From NCBI GenBank assembly GCA_964591275.1, contig CAZQAE010000019.1:8648-72647 (forward strand): DNA of 64,000 nt. The letters run 5' to 3'. Under the pieces are notes generated by a model that ran no database searches, was not told the DNA's origin, and saw nothing but the letters and a program-made list of their open reading frames with translations. How positions within the stretch are numbered: the first letter of the stretch is position 1; the number at the start of each line of letters is the position of its first letter. This document shows positions 9,163 through 17,182 of this stretch, one piece after another. Made by a program: the position numbers and the translations under genes. This DNA comes from G963674685 sp964591275 (GTDB lineage Bacteria > Lernaellota > Lernaellaia > JACKCT01).

Positions 9163-12033
9163 ATGAAAAGAAAAATCCTCCTGATCACCTGTGAAAAGCC
9201 GGTAAAACCCGGACTTCCTACAACCGGCGGTGCCCTGCGTGTGCACGGTCTGACCAAGGGACTACAGGCGCACGGGCACGAGGTGCTTGTGTCCATTCCC
9301 TCCGAGTCCGTTGAAAGCGATGATTCGCCGGAACTGAAAAAATGGGCTCACGAACCGGAAAATCTGGCCGAACTGATATTCAATCTCATGCCAGATGCGG
9401 TCCTTTTGGAACAATGGGGGCTGGCCGCCTATCTTCCGGCTATGGATATTCCGCTGGCAATCGACCTGCACGGCCCTTTGACGCTGGAGAACACTTTCAA
9501 AGAAAGTGGAAATTTCCGAACCGATGCGCTGACCAAGATTGAGGCTTTATCGAAAGCCGACCTGCTCATCGTTCCTGGGCGGGCGCAGCGACAATACTTC
9601 CTGACATGGTGCCTACTGGCAGGCGCCGATCCCAAAGCTCCTCCCATTGTGACTACGCCGGTCAGTATGGATAATCCGAAAATCAAGCGCCGTTTCGATC
9701 AACCTCCGCGGATCGTTTTCGGAGGCGCCGCCTGGCCCTGGATCGATCCTTTTCCAGGCTTGACCATTGCCGGCAAGACAGCGCTGGAAATAGAGTCAGC
9801 CCAAATTTCTCTTTACGTCGCCAGCCCTGCCCTCGCCTCCGATCACCCGCTATACCGAATCAATCACGAAGTTTTCGAAAGCTACGAAAAGCGGCTCGGC
9901 AAATTGAAAACCGTCAAGAATTATGGCTTTATCGCGCACGACAAATTATTGGAGGCCTATGCCTCGGCGAGAGCCGCCCTGGACTTATACAAGCCCAATC
10001 CGGAACGCGATCTGGCTTTCTCCACACGAACCGTTGAATACCTCCGTTGTGGATTGCCCGTTATCACCTCCGACAACATGGAACTGGCCGAACCGGTGCG
10101 CAGATTCGACGCCGGCTGGGTTGTGGATCCATACGACGAAAAGGCCATTGCCGATGCCGTACGGGAAGCATTGACGGACACAGAAGTCGCCCAGCACAAA
10201 AGCAACAACGCGAAGAAATTGTCCGACGAACTTTTTGACCATAAAAAGGCTGTCAAATCCCTCGCACTATGGCTGCAAAATCCAAAACGCCGCGAAAGCG
10301 GCAAAAGCCTCATGGCGGATTTCCGCGATTACTATCGAAGCGAATCCGTTGAACTGATTAACAAAGCGCAAAAGGATGTCGCCAAGGTCAACGATGAGCT
10401 TCGGACAATTTCTCTGGATTACCAGAAGCAGTTGACGGATAAGGAGCGCCGGTACGACGAGTTGGCCACGGAATTGCGCTCAAAAGCCGCCGAGCACGAC
10501 GGGCGTGTTGAAAAGCTCGCCGAGCAGCATCGATCACAGATGGACGAATACCGCCAGGATATCCGGCGGCTACAGAAAAAGCTTGAAGACTTCCAGGAAG
10601 CTGCCGACGATAAAATCAAAAGTATTGAAGCGGATTTCCGCAACAATCTCGACGATCTCAAAGAAGAGATTCGGCTTCTGAATCGTGAAAAAGAAGAAAC
10701 CCGCCAAAAGAGTCTGGATGAAATCAAATCCTTGATCCTCAAGCATGAAAGCGAATCAGCCGAGTTGCGCACGCGAGCGGCGCAGGATGCACAAAAGGCC
10801 GAGGAACGCTTTAGTTTTGAGGTAGAGAAAAAAGAAAAGCAGAAAGAAAATTACGAAAACGAACTGAAAATACTCAATCGCGAGAAACAGAGCGCGGCGC
10901 AAGGGCACGCGCAGGATATGAAAAGCCTGTCGACCCGTCATGAGAAGGAAATTTCGGACCTTCGTAAAAAGTTCGACGACAGCGAAATCGAACACCAGCG
11001 GAAACTGACGCGCGAAATGGAAAAACGAGAGGACCTCGAAAAGGAACTTCAGGCGGAGATCAAGCGTCTGAACCTGGAGGGACAAACGGCGCAGCGAAAG
11101 TTCGGCGATGAGATCAGAACTCTTACTCAAGGTTATGACGAGAAGCTCACGGAAAGCGGCCATAAAGCGGATGAAGAGATCGCCCGACGCGACCGGCGCA
11201 TTGAAAAGATTCAGGAACAAATCGAACAAGAGGCAAAGGAGCACCGAGCCAATGTCCGGCAACTCAATGAGGAACTGAAGAGGGTCGTGCGCGAGCGCGA
11301 GGCAGACGCCCGGGCGATGAAAACCAAAGAAGAAGAGATCACCGAGCTTTTGAAATTTTCTCAGGTGGAATCCAGCGAAAAAGACGCTCGCATGCATGAA
11401 GCCATGGAACGTGAAGGTGCCATTAAACAGCAACTGGCATCCACCGAAAAAGAACTTGAAGCCCGGCGAGAGGCCGCTGACGCCCTCAAATCTCAACTCG
11501 ACGAATTGAACGCCGAGATTAAGTCAAAATTCATCGATATTGACCGTTTGGTGTCTGAGAAGGAGGCTTACGTCACGGCAGCCAAAGAGCGTTTCGATCA
11601 GCTCGAAGAAAAAACTACGGGGCAGAGCCGGAAAATCACTGACCTGGAAAAGGACCTGTCGCGGACGCAGTCGGACTTTGAACGAACGGCGAGCGAATTG
11701 TCGGCGGTCAATGAAAACGCGAAACGCGTCCAGTCCGACCTGGACAAAACCACGCGCCACGCGGCGAATCTTGAAGGCGAACTTGGAACTTTGCGCCGCA
11801 AATATACATTGGCCGAACGACTCCTGGCCGATCTGAGGCAGGACGACAAAATCAGAAAGCGACTTCGCAAAAAACACCGCAGTGGAAAATACTTTTCCCG
11901 TCTGCCTAAACTGGCATGGCTTTGGGTCGTTAATATCATTGCCAATACTTACATGGAGTGGTGGCAGCGACGCAAAGGCATCCAGATATTCCCCGGCATG
12001 AAAAAGATCGAGAACGGACCTTCTCCCAAATAA
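9163..12033 (+). CDS. GT-B glycosyltransferase fused to a long coiled coil
   Basis: Residues 1-380 look like a GT-B (family 4-like) glycosyltransferase: N-terminal KILLITCEKP, Gly-Gly loop and GLTKGLQAHGHEV, then a C-terminal Rossmann half with R-I-V-F-G-G, Y-G-F-I-A-H, and the E-Y-L-R-C-G-L-P-V-I donor-site region. From about residue 390 to 880 the sequence is almost uninterrupted heptad-like Lys/Glu/Leu/Gln, a predicted coiled coil of about 490 residues, roughly 70 nm if straight and continuous. The final 70 residues are basic, then hydrophobic and Trp-rich (LAWLWVVNII, EWWQRRKG), suggesting membrane contact. At 956 residues this is more than twice the usual GT-B length. The repeats are not a frameshift artefact: one frame stays open throughout. 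Context suggests envelope polysaccharide synthesis. Confidence 0.75.
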   Translation: MKRKILLITCEKPVKPGLPTTGGALRVHGLTKGLQAHGHEVLVSIPSESVESDDSPELKKWAHEPENLAELIFNLMPDAVLLEQWGLAAYLPAMDIPLAIDLHGPLTLENTFKESGNFRTDALTKIEALSKADLLIVPGRAQRQYFLTWCLLAGADPKAPPIVTTPVSMDNPKIKRRFDQPPRIVFGGAAWPWIDPFPGLTIAGKTALEIESAQISLYVASPALASDHPLYRINHEVFESYEKRLGKLKTVKNYGFIAHDKLLEAYASARAALDLYKPNPERDLAFSTRTVEYLRCGLPVITSDNMELAEPVRRFDAGWVVDPYDEKAIADAVREALTDTEVAQHKSNNAKKLSDELFDHKKAVKSLALWLQNPKRRESGKSLMADFRDYYRSESVELINKAQKDVAKVNDELRTISLDYQKQLTDKERRYDELATELRSKAAEHDGRVEKLAEQHRSQMDEYRQDIRRLQKKLEDFQEAADDKIKSIEADFRNNLDDLKEEIRLLNREKEETRQKSLDEIKSLILKHESESAELRTRAAQDAQKAEERFSFEVEKKEKQKENYENELKILNREKQSAAQGHAQDMKSLSTRHEKEISDLRKKFDDSEIEHQRKLTREMEKREDLEKELQAEIKRLNLEGQTAQRKFGDEIRTLTQGYDEKLTESGHKADEEIARRDRRIEKIQEQIEQEAKEHRANVRQLNEELKRVVREREADARAMKTKEEEITELLKFSQVESSEKDARMHEAMEREGAIKQQLASTEKELEARREAADALKSQLDELNAEIKSKFIDIDRLVSEKEAYVTAAKERFDQLEEKTTGQSRKITDLEKDLSRTQSDFERTASELSAVNENAKRVQSDLDKTTRHAANLEGELGTLRRKYTLAERLLADLRQDDKIRKRLRKKHRSGKYFSRLPKLAWLWVVNIIANTYMEWWQRRKGIQIFPGMKKIENGPSPK

Positions 12034-12049
12034 TCCGCACTTCCTTTTT

Positions 12050-13414
12050 TTACTTCATATCCAGTTCATATGGCGTGTATGCCGCGCCGAAAAGTCCTCC
12101 CATACGATCCTTCACGGTAATGGAATACTTTCGGTATTGGATTTCAAAAGAATAAGGAGGGATGGGATTGGGCGTGTCATACTCCCAGGCGCCGACGGAA
12201 ACTTCATAGGCGCCGCCCTGAAGATTTAGCATGCCGTACTTGATAGTAAGAACGTGCTCGCCGCGAAGGTGACCGAAGTCGCAGCCTGCGTGGTAAGTGT
12301 TGAGTCCCGCGATAATATTTCCAAAACGGTCGTGAAAAACCACACGAAAGGCGGGGTTGATCACTTCACCGTGACAGGTGAAGCGAATTTGCACCCAGCA
12401 GCTTTGCCCCGATTCGAACACATCCATATCGTTGCCGATGCCGTTCATGATCCGCACTTCGTCAATGGTAAGCGAAGGATCGGCAGTCTCGGGAGTTTTG
12501 CATAGCTTGTTGTTTTGCAGATAAAACTCGAAGGGGTCGTAATGGAACCAGGCGATGTCGGGATTCTCGATCCTCTTTTCCAGTTTCAAGCCGATAAGGC
12601 CGGCGGCCTGGGCGATTTCGTTCGGGATTTCGTCGTCGTTGATAAAGAACTCATCGCGCTCCATCTGGTAGTATATGCGCCAGAAACGTTGCCAGTTTGC
12701 AGCGTTCTTTTTGCAAAATTTAAGCTGCGCTTCTAAATCCATTTGCAGATATCGTTTGCCGACCTCCTTATCAACTTCGCCGAAAACCGTTGCGGACTTA
12801 AACCAAAGACCCGACGGAACAACGACGCGCCAACGGGTCGTGTATTCATTGTAGTGGCGTTGCGCGTAATCCTCGCCTCGCCAGCTTTCCGATTCGATAT
12901 GCTCTCCGTGGTGATTGAAGGGGAAGCTTAAGATCGCACGCCCGCCGGGGGCCAGCACGCGACCGATCTCTTTTGCCACCAAAGAATCCTCATAAAAAGG
13001 CACATGCTCCAGCGTGCTGATGCACAAAACGACATCGAAACTGCCGTCTGCGAAGGGGAGATTCGAGGCGTCGGCCTGCATCACACGCAGGCGATCTCCT
13101 TCGATACCGAATCTTTTCATGAGGTTATTGATATAGTCTCGGGAGTCGTCCGTGAATTCGCCAATGTCCGTTGCGGTCACCGTCACATTGTACTTTGACG
13201 CCAAAAAAAGCGGCAATGCATTCAGGTAACCGCTGCCGATCTCAAGAATCCGATCTCCGTCTTTTACATCAGCCGCCGTTAAGGCCCACGGGTATTCCAA
13301 CCACCGAAAATAGTTCTGCTTGGAGCGAAATTCCTCGCCGCCAAGCTTTTTCAAAAAGGCCTGGATATCTCTGTTTGTATATTTCAGCAGCTTTTTCGTA
13401 TCAGGAAGAATCAA
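12050..13414 (-). CDS. SAM-dependent methyltransferase with C-terminal Wzt-C-like domain
   Basis: The N-terminal half is a class I methyltransferase: DRILEIGSGYLNALP (motif I), VTATDIGE (motif II acidic strand), and FDVVLCISTLEHV (motif IV). The last 140 residues resemble the beta-sandwich carbohydrate-binding domain of Wzt ABC exporters (V-R-I-M-N-G, F-E-S-G-Q, F-R-V-V-F-H-D-R-F-G-N-I-I-A-G, then G-A-Y-E-V-S-V-G). The longest reading begins with ATG at 13462, but that codon lies inside the terminator hairpin of the upstream gene. A TTG at 13414 preceded by GGGGA is therefore preferred, giving 454 residues. It converges on the coiled-coil glycosyltransferase with only 16 bases between stops. 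A role in capping or recognising a glycan end is inferred. Confidence 0.75.
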   Translation of the reverse strand: MILPDTKKLLKYTNRDIQAFLKKLGGEEFRSKQNYFRWLEYPWALTAADVKDGDRILEIGSGYLNALPLFLASKYNVTVTATDIGEFTDDSRDYINNLMKRFGIEGDRLRVMQADASNLPFADGSFDVVLCISTLEHVPFYEDSLVAKEIGRVLAPGGRAILSFPFNHHGEHIESESWRGEDYAQRHYNEYTTRWRVVVPSGLWFKSATVFGEVDKEVGKRYLQMDLEAQLKFCKKNAANWQRFWRIYYQMERDEFFINDDEIPNEIAQAAGLIGLKLEKRIENPDIAWFHYDPFEFYLQNNKLCKTPETADPSLTIDEVRIMNGIGNDMDVFESGQSCWVQIRFTCHGEVINPAFRVVFHDRFGNIIAGLNTYHAGCDFGHLRGEHVLTIKYGMLNLQGGAYEVSVGAWEYDTPNPIPPYSFEIQYRKYSITVKDRMGGLFGAAYTPYELDMK

Positions 13415-13438
13415 GGCATCCCCACACCGTAAATGAAA

Positions 13439-13461
13439 GGGCGGGTTATTTGCCCGCCCCA
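13439..13461 (-). terminator. Rho-independent terminator after the Asp-rich/PKD protein gene
   Basis: A 7-bp stem GGGCGGG/CCCGCCC with a 7-base loop is followed on the minus strand by TTTCATTT. It lies just after the stop at 13499. It overlaps the first possible ATG of the downstream methyltransferase gene. Confidence 0.65.
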
Positions 13462-13498
13462 TTCGTTTGACTTTGAAATTGTTTCGGTCGCCCGATCA

Positions 13499-15145
13499 TC
13501 AGCCGCAACAACCGCCTTCGTCGTCATCGTCGTCGTCGCCGCCGTCATCGTCGTCGTCGTCGCCGGCTGTGTCGTCATCGTCTGTGTCGTCATCATCGTC
13601 ATCCACCCAGCCACCGTCATCAGTCACTTGAATTTCGACCCAATCAGGGTTGGAATTATCCATCCCGTCGTTCACGACGAGTTGAAACTCATAGACGCCA
13701 TTTGCGCCGGCGGTAAAGCTTGGCGTAGCCAATGTGTTATCATCGAAAGTCACAGCATCCGTACCCTCCAACTGGGTCCACAGATATGTAACTTCATCGC
13801 CATCGGGATCATAGGAATCAGTGCCGTCCAATGTAACAGCGTCGCCGCTCTGCGCGGCCTGGTCATCGCCGGCGTCGGCAACCGGAACCTCGTTGGTGGC
13901 TCGATAATATTGAACGATAGTGCCCAGGTCACCGGAGGCCCATCCCATGCGACTGTCGATCATGTGAATCGCCTGCAGAAATCCTTCGCCCGCATAATCA
14001 TCAGCCTGCCAGGTCACTCCGCCGTCGGAGGTTTTGAGGATAACAGAAGTATAAACTACGCTGGGAAACACCGTGTGTCCGTAATCGCCGCCGACCGCCC
14101 AGCCGACGTTCTGGCTAAGCATCTGAAAGGCTGTGATCAGGTAGCTGTCGCCCGGGGCGCCAATACCTTCTATCGAAGGCAGTTCGCAAATCTCCCAGCT
14201 GTCTCCGCCGTCTGTGGTGTAGCTCATCTCAACAAGCTTCTCTTCATCGTTGAGCGCCAGCGCCCATCCATTGTCGTTGTCAATGAATTGAACCTGGTGA
14301 AATCCCATCAACTCGTTGGTGGCGTTAATCTCCCAACTCAGTCCGCCGTTGAAGCTGTGAATTAAGGCGCCGTTGAAACCATTAAGGTCATCAGTGGACT
14401 TGGTTGGCGCCTCATCATCATCCACCACGTCATCGTCCCAAACATCGTCGTCGTCGTCCCAGTCGTCATCCCATGGATCATCTTCGGGATAGTCCGCAGA
14501 AGCCAACCACAAATTCGAGGTGCTCGACGCCGAAGCACTGGTGACGATGCCCGGAAACTCCGGACTATCGACCGCCTTCGTCCACGTGCCGCCGCCGTTT
14601 GCCGTTGTCCAGATATTGTCCCAGGTTCCGGCCGCGAGAGCGAAAAGTTCGTCGTAAAAATCAACGGCGTTCAACTCGGCGCTGTTGATGACCGGGTCCA
14701 TCGCAATGGGACCCCAATCCTGGCCGCCGCCGGTAGCGGTGCTGGCAATATAGTTCGTCGGCGAGGTCAGCAGTCCGCAATCCGAATAGGACTTGCCCCA
14801 TTCCCCAAACACCAGCCCGTTGGTCAGGTTTGTAAAATGCAGGTCATTAATGATCAGAAAGGACATGCAAAGAAAACCGGTAGTCAGCACACCGGCGTCA
14901 AAAATGGGATCGACAGTCAATCCGCCATCTGCGCTGCTCCAAACAAATTTGAAGTTGATGTCGATGCCTTCCATTTTTGTTCCAAGGAGAATGAGATTGT
15001 TTTCATCGAAACCCTGAACCTTGTGAAAACTCCCGCCCGCAAGAGCGCCCGGCGTTCTGCTTTTAAAAACCCACTCCGAGGCCAGCGCGCTTGTTGCCGT
15101 GAGCGCAAGAGCCAACACCGCCAAAATAATAATGGTTTTTTTCAT
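13499..15145 (-). CDS. Secreted YCF48/BNR-like repeat protein with PKD domain and Asp-rich CCG tail
   Basis: The ATG at 15145 is chosen because AGGAGAG precedes it and a cleavable signal peptide follows (MKKTIIILAVLALALTATSALA). The 548-residue product has repeated W-S-S-A-D-G-G, T-A-N-G-G, T-T-D-G-G and K-T-S-D-G-G turns typical of BNR/YCF48 beta propellers (to about residue 410), then a PKD-type domain (residues about 415-500: VADAGDDQAAQSGDAVTLDG, Y-D-P-D-G-D). An Asp/Trp-rich insert interrupts the propeller at bases 14411-14494. The C-terminus is about 40 residues, mostly Asp, ending E-G-G-C-C-G and then the stop. There is no lipobox and no C-terminal membrane helix. Probably surface-exposed or secreted; ligand unknown. 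Confidence 0.8.
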   Translation of the reverse strand: MKKTIIILAVLALALTATSALASEWVFKSRTPGALAGGSFHKVQGFDENNLILLGTKMEGIDINFKFVWSSADGGLTVDPIFDAGVLTTGFLCMSFLIINDLHFTNLTNGLVFGEWGKSYSDCGLLTSPTNYIASTATGGGQDWGPIAMDPVINSAELNAVDFYDELFALAAGTWDNIWTTANGGGTWTKAVDSPEFPGIVTSASASSTSNLWLASADYPEDDPWDDDWDDDDDVWDDDVVDDDEAPTKSTDDLNGFNGALIHSFNGGLSWEINATNELMGFHQVQFIDNDNGWALALNDEEKLVEMSYTTDGGDSWEICELPSIEGIGAPGDSYLITAFQMLSQNVGWAVGGDYGHTVFPSVVYTSVILKTSDGGVTWQADDYAGEGFLQAIHMIDSRMGWASGDLGTIVQYYRATNEVPVADAGDDQAAQSGDAVTLDGTDSYDPDGDEVTYLWTQLEGTDAVTFDDNTLATPSFTAGANGVYEFQLVVNDGMDNSNPDWVEIQVTDDGGWVDDDDDDTDDDDTAGDDDDDDGGDDDDDDEGGCCG

Positions 15146-15408
15146 GAATATCTCTCCTGTTTTCTTGAGACGGTAGTCAAACGCCGTCAAAATCAATGTT
15201 GGGGTTTGTCGGATTCCCCCAAACTCAAAAACCAATAATATCTACCACGGCAATAATCCAAATGCAACAAATATAAGGTTGAAAAAATGGGGGCGAATCT
15301 ACTGCGCAACGACGGCCATCAGCTCGTTCCAATGAGTCGTAAATCGCTTTGGCCGGTGAACAAAACGTTGTTATGTACGGCGTATGGAAGATGGAACGGC
15401 CCATCCGA

Positions 15409-16107
15409 TCAAATAAAAAGATCGGAGCTTTCTTCGTTGGCAGGTTTAAGGCACGCGGGACCGTCGTTGCGGGGATTGTTGACATGCGTGCCGGTGGGAA
15501 AGGCTTCCATGCCCTCTTCGCCAAATGGACGCATGAGAGCCAGCAGATCTTGTTTTTGGCGCATATCGGCACCCAGCCACAGTTCGTAATCATCCGGTTT
15601 GAGAATGACAGGCATGCGGTTGTGCACAGGCGCCATGATTTCGTTTGGTTGCGTTGTGAGAATCGAGCAACTTTCCAGTTCCGACCCATCCGGCCCGGTC
15701 CAATGTTCCCACAAGCCAGCAAAGGCGAAGTCTCGATCTTCGGCCATCCGAAAGAAAAAGGGCTGCTTTTGCTTTCCTTTTCTTTGCCATTCATAAAAAC
15801 CGTCGGTGCTTATCAAGCAGCGCCGATATTTGAAAGCGCTGCGAAAAGAAGGCTTTTCCGCAGCCGTCTCCGAGCGTGCGTTGATCAGACGATTCCCAAT
15901 GGACGGGTCCTTTGCCCAGAAAGGAATCAATCCCCAATGAAAGAATGTAAATTCCTTCTTAGCCTCATTGCCCGGCTTTGCACGCAGGGCCAAAACAGGC
16001 TGCGTGGGTGCAATGTTGTACCGGGGCGCGAAATCCAATGGCTCGTCGATTTCAAATTGCTCGGCCATGGATTTGGGCGGTAGTCTTAACGCAAATCGTC
16101 CGCACAT
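15409..16107 (-). CDS. SOS response-associated peptidase (SRAP/YedK/HMCES family)
   Basis: The 232-residue protein opens with M-C-G-R-F, placing the catalytic Cys2 at the mature N-terminus. It also has the family's N-I-A-P-T-Q-P, W-G-L-I-P-F-W, N-A-R-S-E-T, G-F-Y-E-W and M-A-P-V-H-N-R-M-P motifs, with the active-site Asn, Glu and His in the usual order. SRAP proteins form a thiazolidine crosslink with abasic sites in single-stranded DNA and shield them from breakage. The full length and all key residues are present. It stands alone between secreted-protein genes. No LexA-type box is obvious upstream, where a repeat cluster occupies the gap. Confidence 0.93.
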   Translation of the reverse strand: MCGRFALRLPPKSMAEQFEIDEPLDFAPRYNIAPTQPVLALRAKPGNEAKKEFTFFHWGLIPFWAKDPSIGNRLINARSETAAEKPSFRSAFKYRRCLISTDGFYEWQRKGKQKQPFFFRMAEDRDFAFAGLWEHWTGPDGSELESCSILTTQPNEIMAPVHNRMPVILKPDDYELWLGADMRQKQDLLALMRPFGEEGMEAFPTGTHVNNPRNDGPACLKPANEESSDLFI

Positions 16108-16117
16108 TGTGCACCAA

Positions 16118-16284
16118 AAGTTAGAAGCTAGAAGTCAGAAGTCAGGAGCACGAACGCCTGATTGCATTTTCGTATCCGTTTAATGAATGCCGTCAGATCC
16201 TCAAACGACCTCACCGGCGCACTATCCGCCATTCAAACTCCGCATTCTAAATTCTAAATTCTTGATTCTAAAATTCTAAGTTCA
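16118..16284. repeat. Intergenic micro-repeat cluster (GTTAGAA / ATTCTAAA units)
   Basis: Bases 16119-16147 hold four near copies of an 8-base unit (GTTAGAA, GCTAGAA, GTCAGAA, GTCAGGA). Bases 16229-16282 hold at least five copies of ATTCTAA(A/G)-type units, which read TTAGAAT on the other strand. The word CCGCATTC within it also occurs in the cluster at 6160-6320. The last bases touch the 3' end of the next minus-strand gene. No gene is seen here. Confidence 0.6.
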
Positions 16285-16992
16285 CTTCCTCGTTTCCGGA
16301 TCTCGCGGATCGGGGCGTTCTTCGGGAGTTCCGACCCAGTGGCGCATTTCAGAACAATAGAAACGGAAGTTACGCAAGACAGTGTCAGGACTGCCGTCAT
16401 CCTTTTGGACGCGGTGAAAACTCGCCTTGACGCCGGTGACAAACTCGCCTTCTTTGCATCCGAAAGGTTCGCTCAACTCGCCGGAGCCAAAAACGTTGCC
16501 GCCTTTTTTCTCTTCGACAGGCCAATAGCGACGGCAAATGCGGGACACGCCACCCACGTTGCGCCGGTCATCGGTGTAAGCCGTGACGCCGCTAAGATAG
16601 AAACCGGCGCTGCAGCGCTCTTTGTAAACCTTGCCGCCGAATGCGTCGCCGAATGCGCCGACCTCGGTGGTTTTAAATACTTCGTTGGGTTCGGCGCAGG
16701 TCAACCCGAACCCGGCCAACGAAGGTTTTTCCTCGTGCACATCCACATTGACGATAAGGCCGCGAGCCACCTGCCCTGCCGGGCATTCATAATTCTGGTT
16801 GCAAAACGCGCCCTCGCCCTTCAGGCACGGCGTCCCGATGCGCGGCGACAGCGTGGCGACCTTGCTTTTCAAATAAAGCATTCCCCGAAGGGATTCCGAA
16901 AACGCCAGGCCGGAAAGGACCAGGACGATGATCAGAGCGACGGGAAAGACGATCAGTAGCTTTGCGCGGGTGCTGGATCGAAGGCTAGGCAT
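16282..16992 (-). CDS. Signal-anchored protein with VMO-I-like cysteine repeats
   Basis: The start at 16992 (MPSLRSSTRAKLL) puts a basic stretch directly before a hydrophobic signal or anchor segment; a longer start exists at 17040. The 236-residue product has three recurring elements of the form C-x2-G-x4-G (CPAGQVARG, CSAGFYLSG, CKEGEFVTG), each followed 25-35 residues later by another cysteine. The last reads D-D-G-S-P-D-T-V-L-R-N-F-R-F-Y-C, close to the G-D-D-T-x-L-N-x-I-x-L-x-C signature of vitelline membrane outer layer protein I (VMO-I) beta-prism domains. I infer a VMO-I-like fold exported to the periplasm or surface. Function is unknown. The gene appears monocistronic. Confidence 0.6.
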   Translation of the reverse strand: MPSLRSSTRAKLLIVFPVALIIVLVLSGLAFSESLRGMLYLKSKVATLSPRIGTPCLKGEGAFCNQNYECPAGQVARGLIVNVDVHEEKPSLAGFGLTCAEPNEVFKTTEVGAFGDAFGGKVYKERCSAGFYLSGVTAYTDDRRNVGGVSRICRRYWPVEEKKGGNVFGSGELSEPFGCKEGEFVTGVKASFHRVQKDDGSPDTVLRNFRFYCSEMRHWVGTPEERPDPRDPETRK

Positions 16993-17182
16993 TTCAGACT
17001 CGATTCTTTTAATATTTCGACGGCTATTATTACAATACATCAGCGAACACGCCGGTCAAGATCACCCGCGCACTCGCGCATTTGCTTATCACACTATGGA
17101 AACGCGCACCAGACAAAAGGTTAAAATGGGAAATTCCGCCCCAAGGATTTTCGGAGAAAAGTGTTCTCGTCGGGACGCTTGC

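Noticed and set aside
10756..11496. Minus-strand 246-codon frame with Phe/Leu-rich composition
   Set aside because: It is antisense to the Lys/Glu coiled coil; AAG and GAA codons give Phe and Leu in reverse.
13433..14365. Plus-strand 310-codon frame that looks like a membrane protein with Val/Ile runs
   Set aside because: The hydrophobic runs are the complement of the Asp codons in the PKD protein tail. It starts in a terminator and is fully antisense to a gene with a good signal peptide.
15225..15794. Minus-strand 189-codon frame overlapping the SRAP gene
   Set aside because: Different frame of the same strand; the SRAP frame has all catalytic motifs, this one none.
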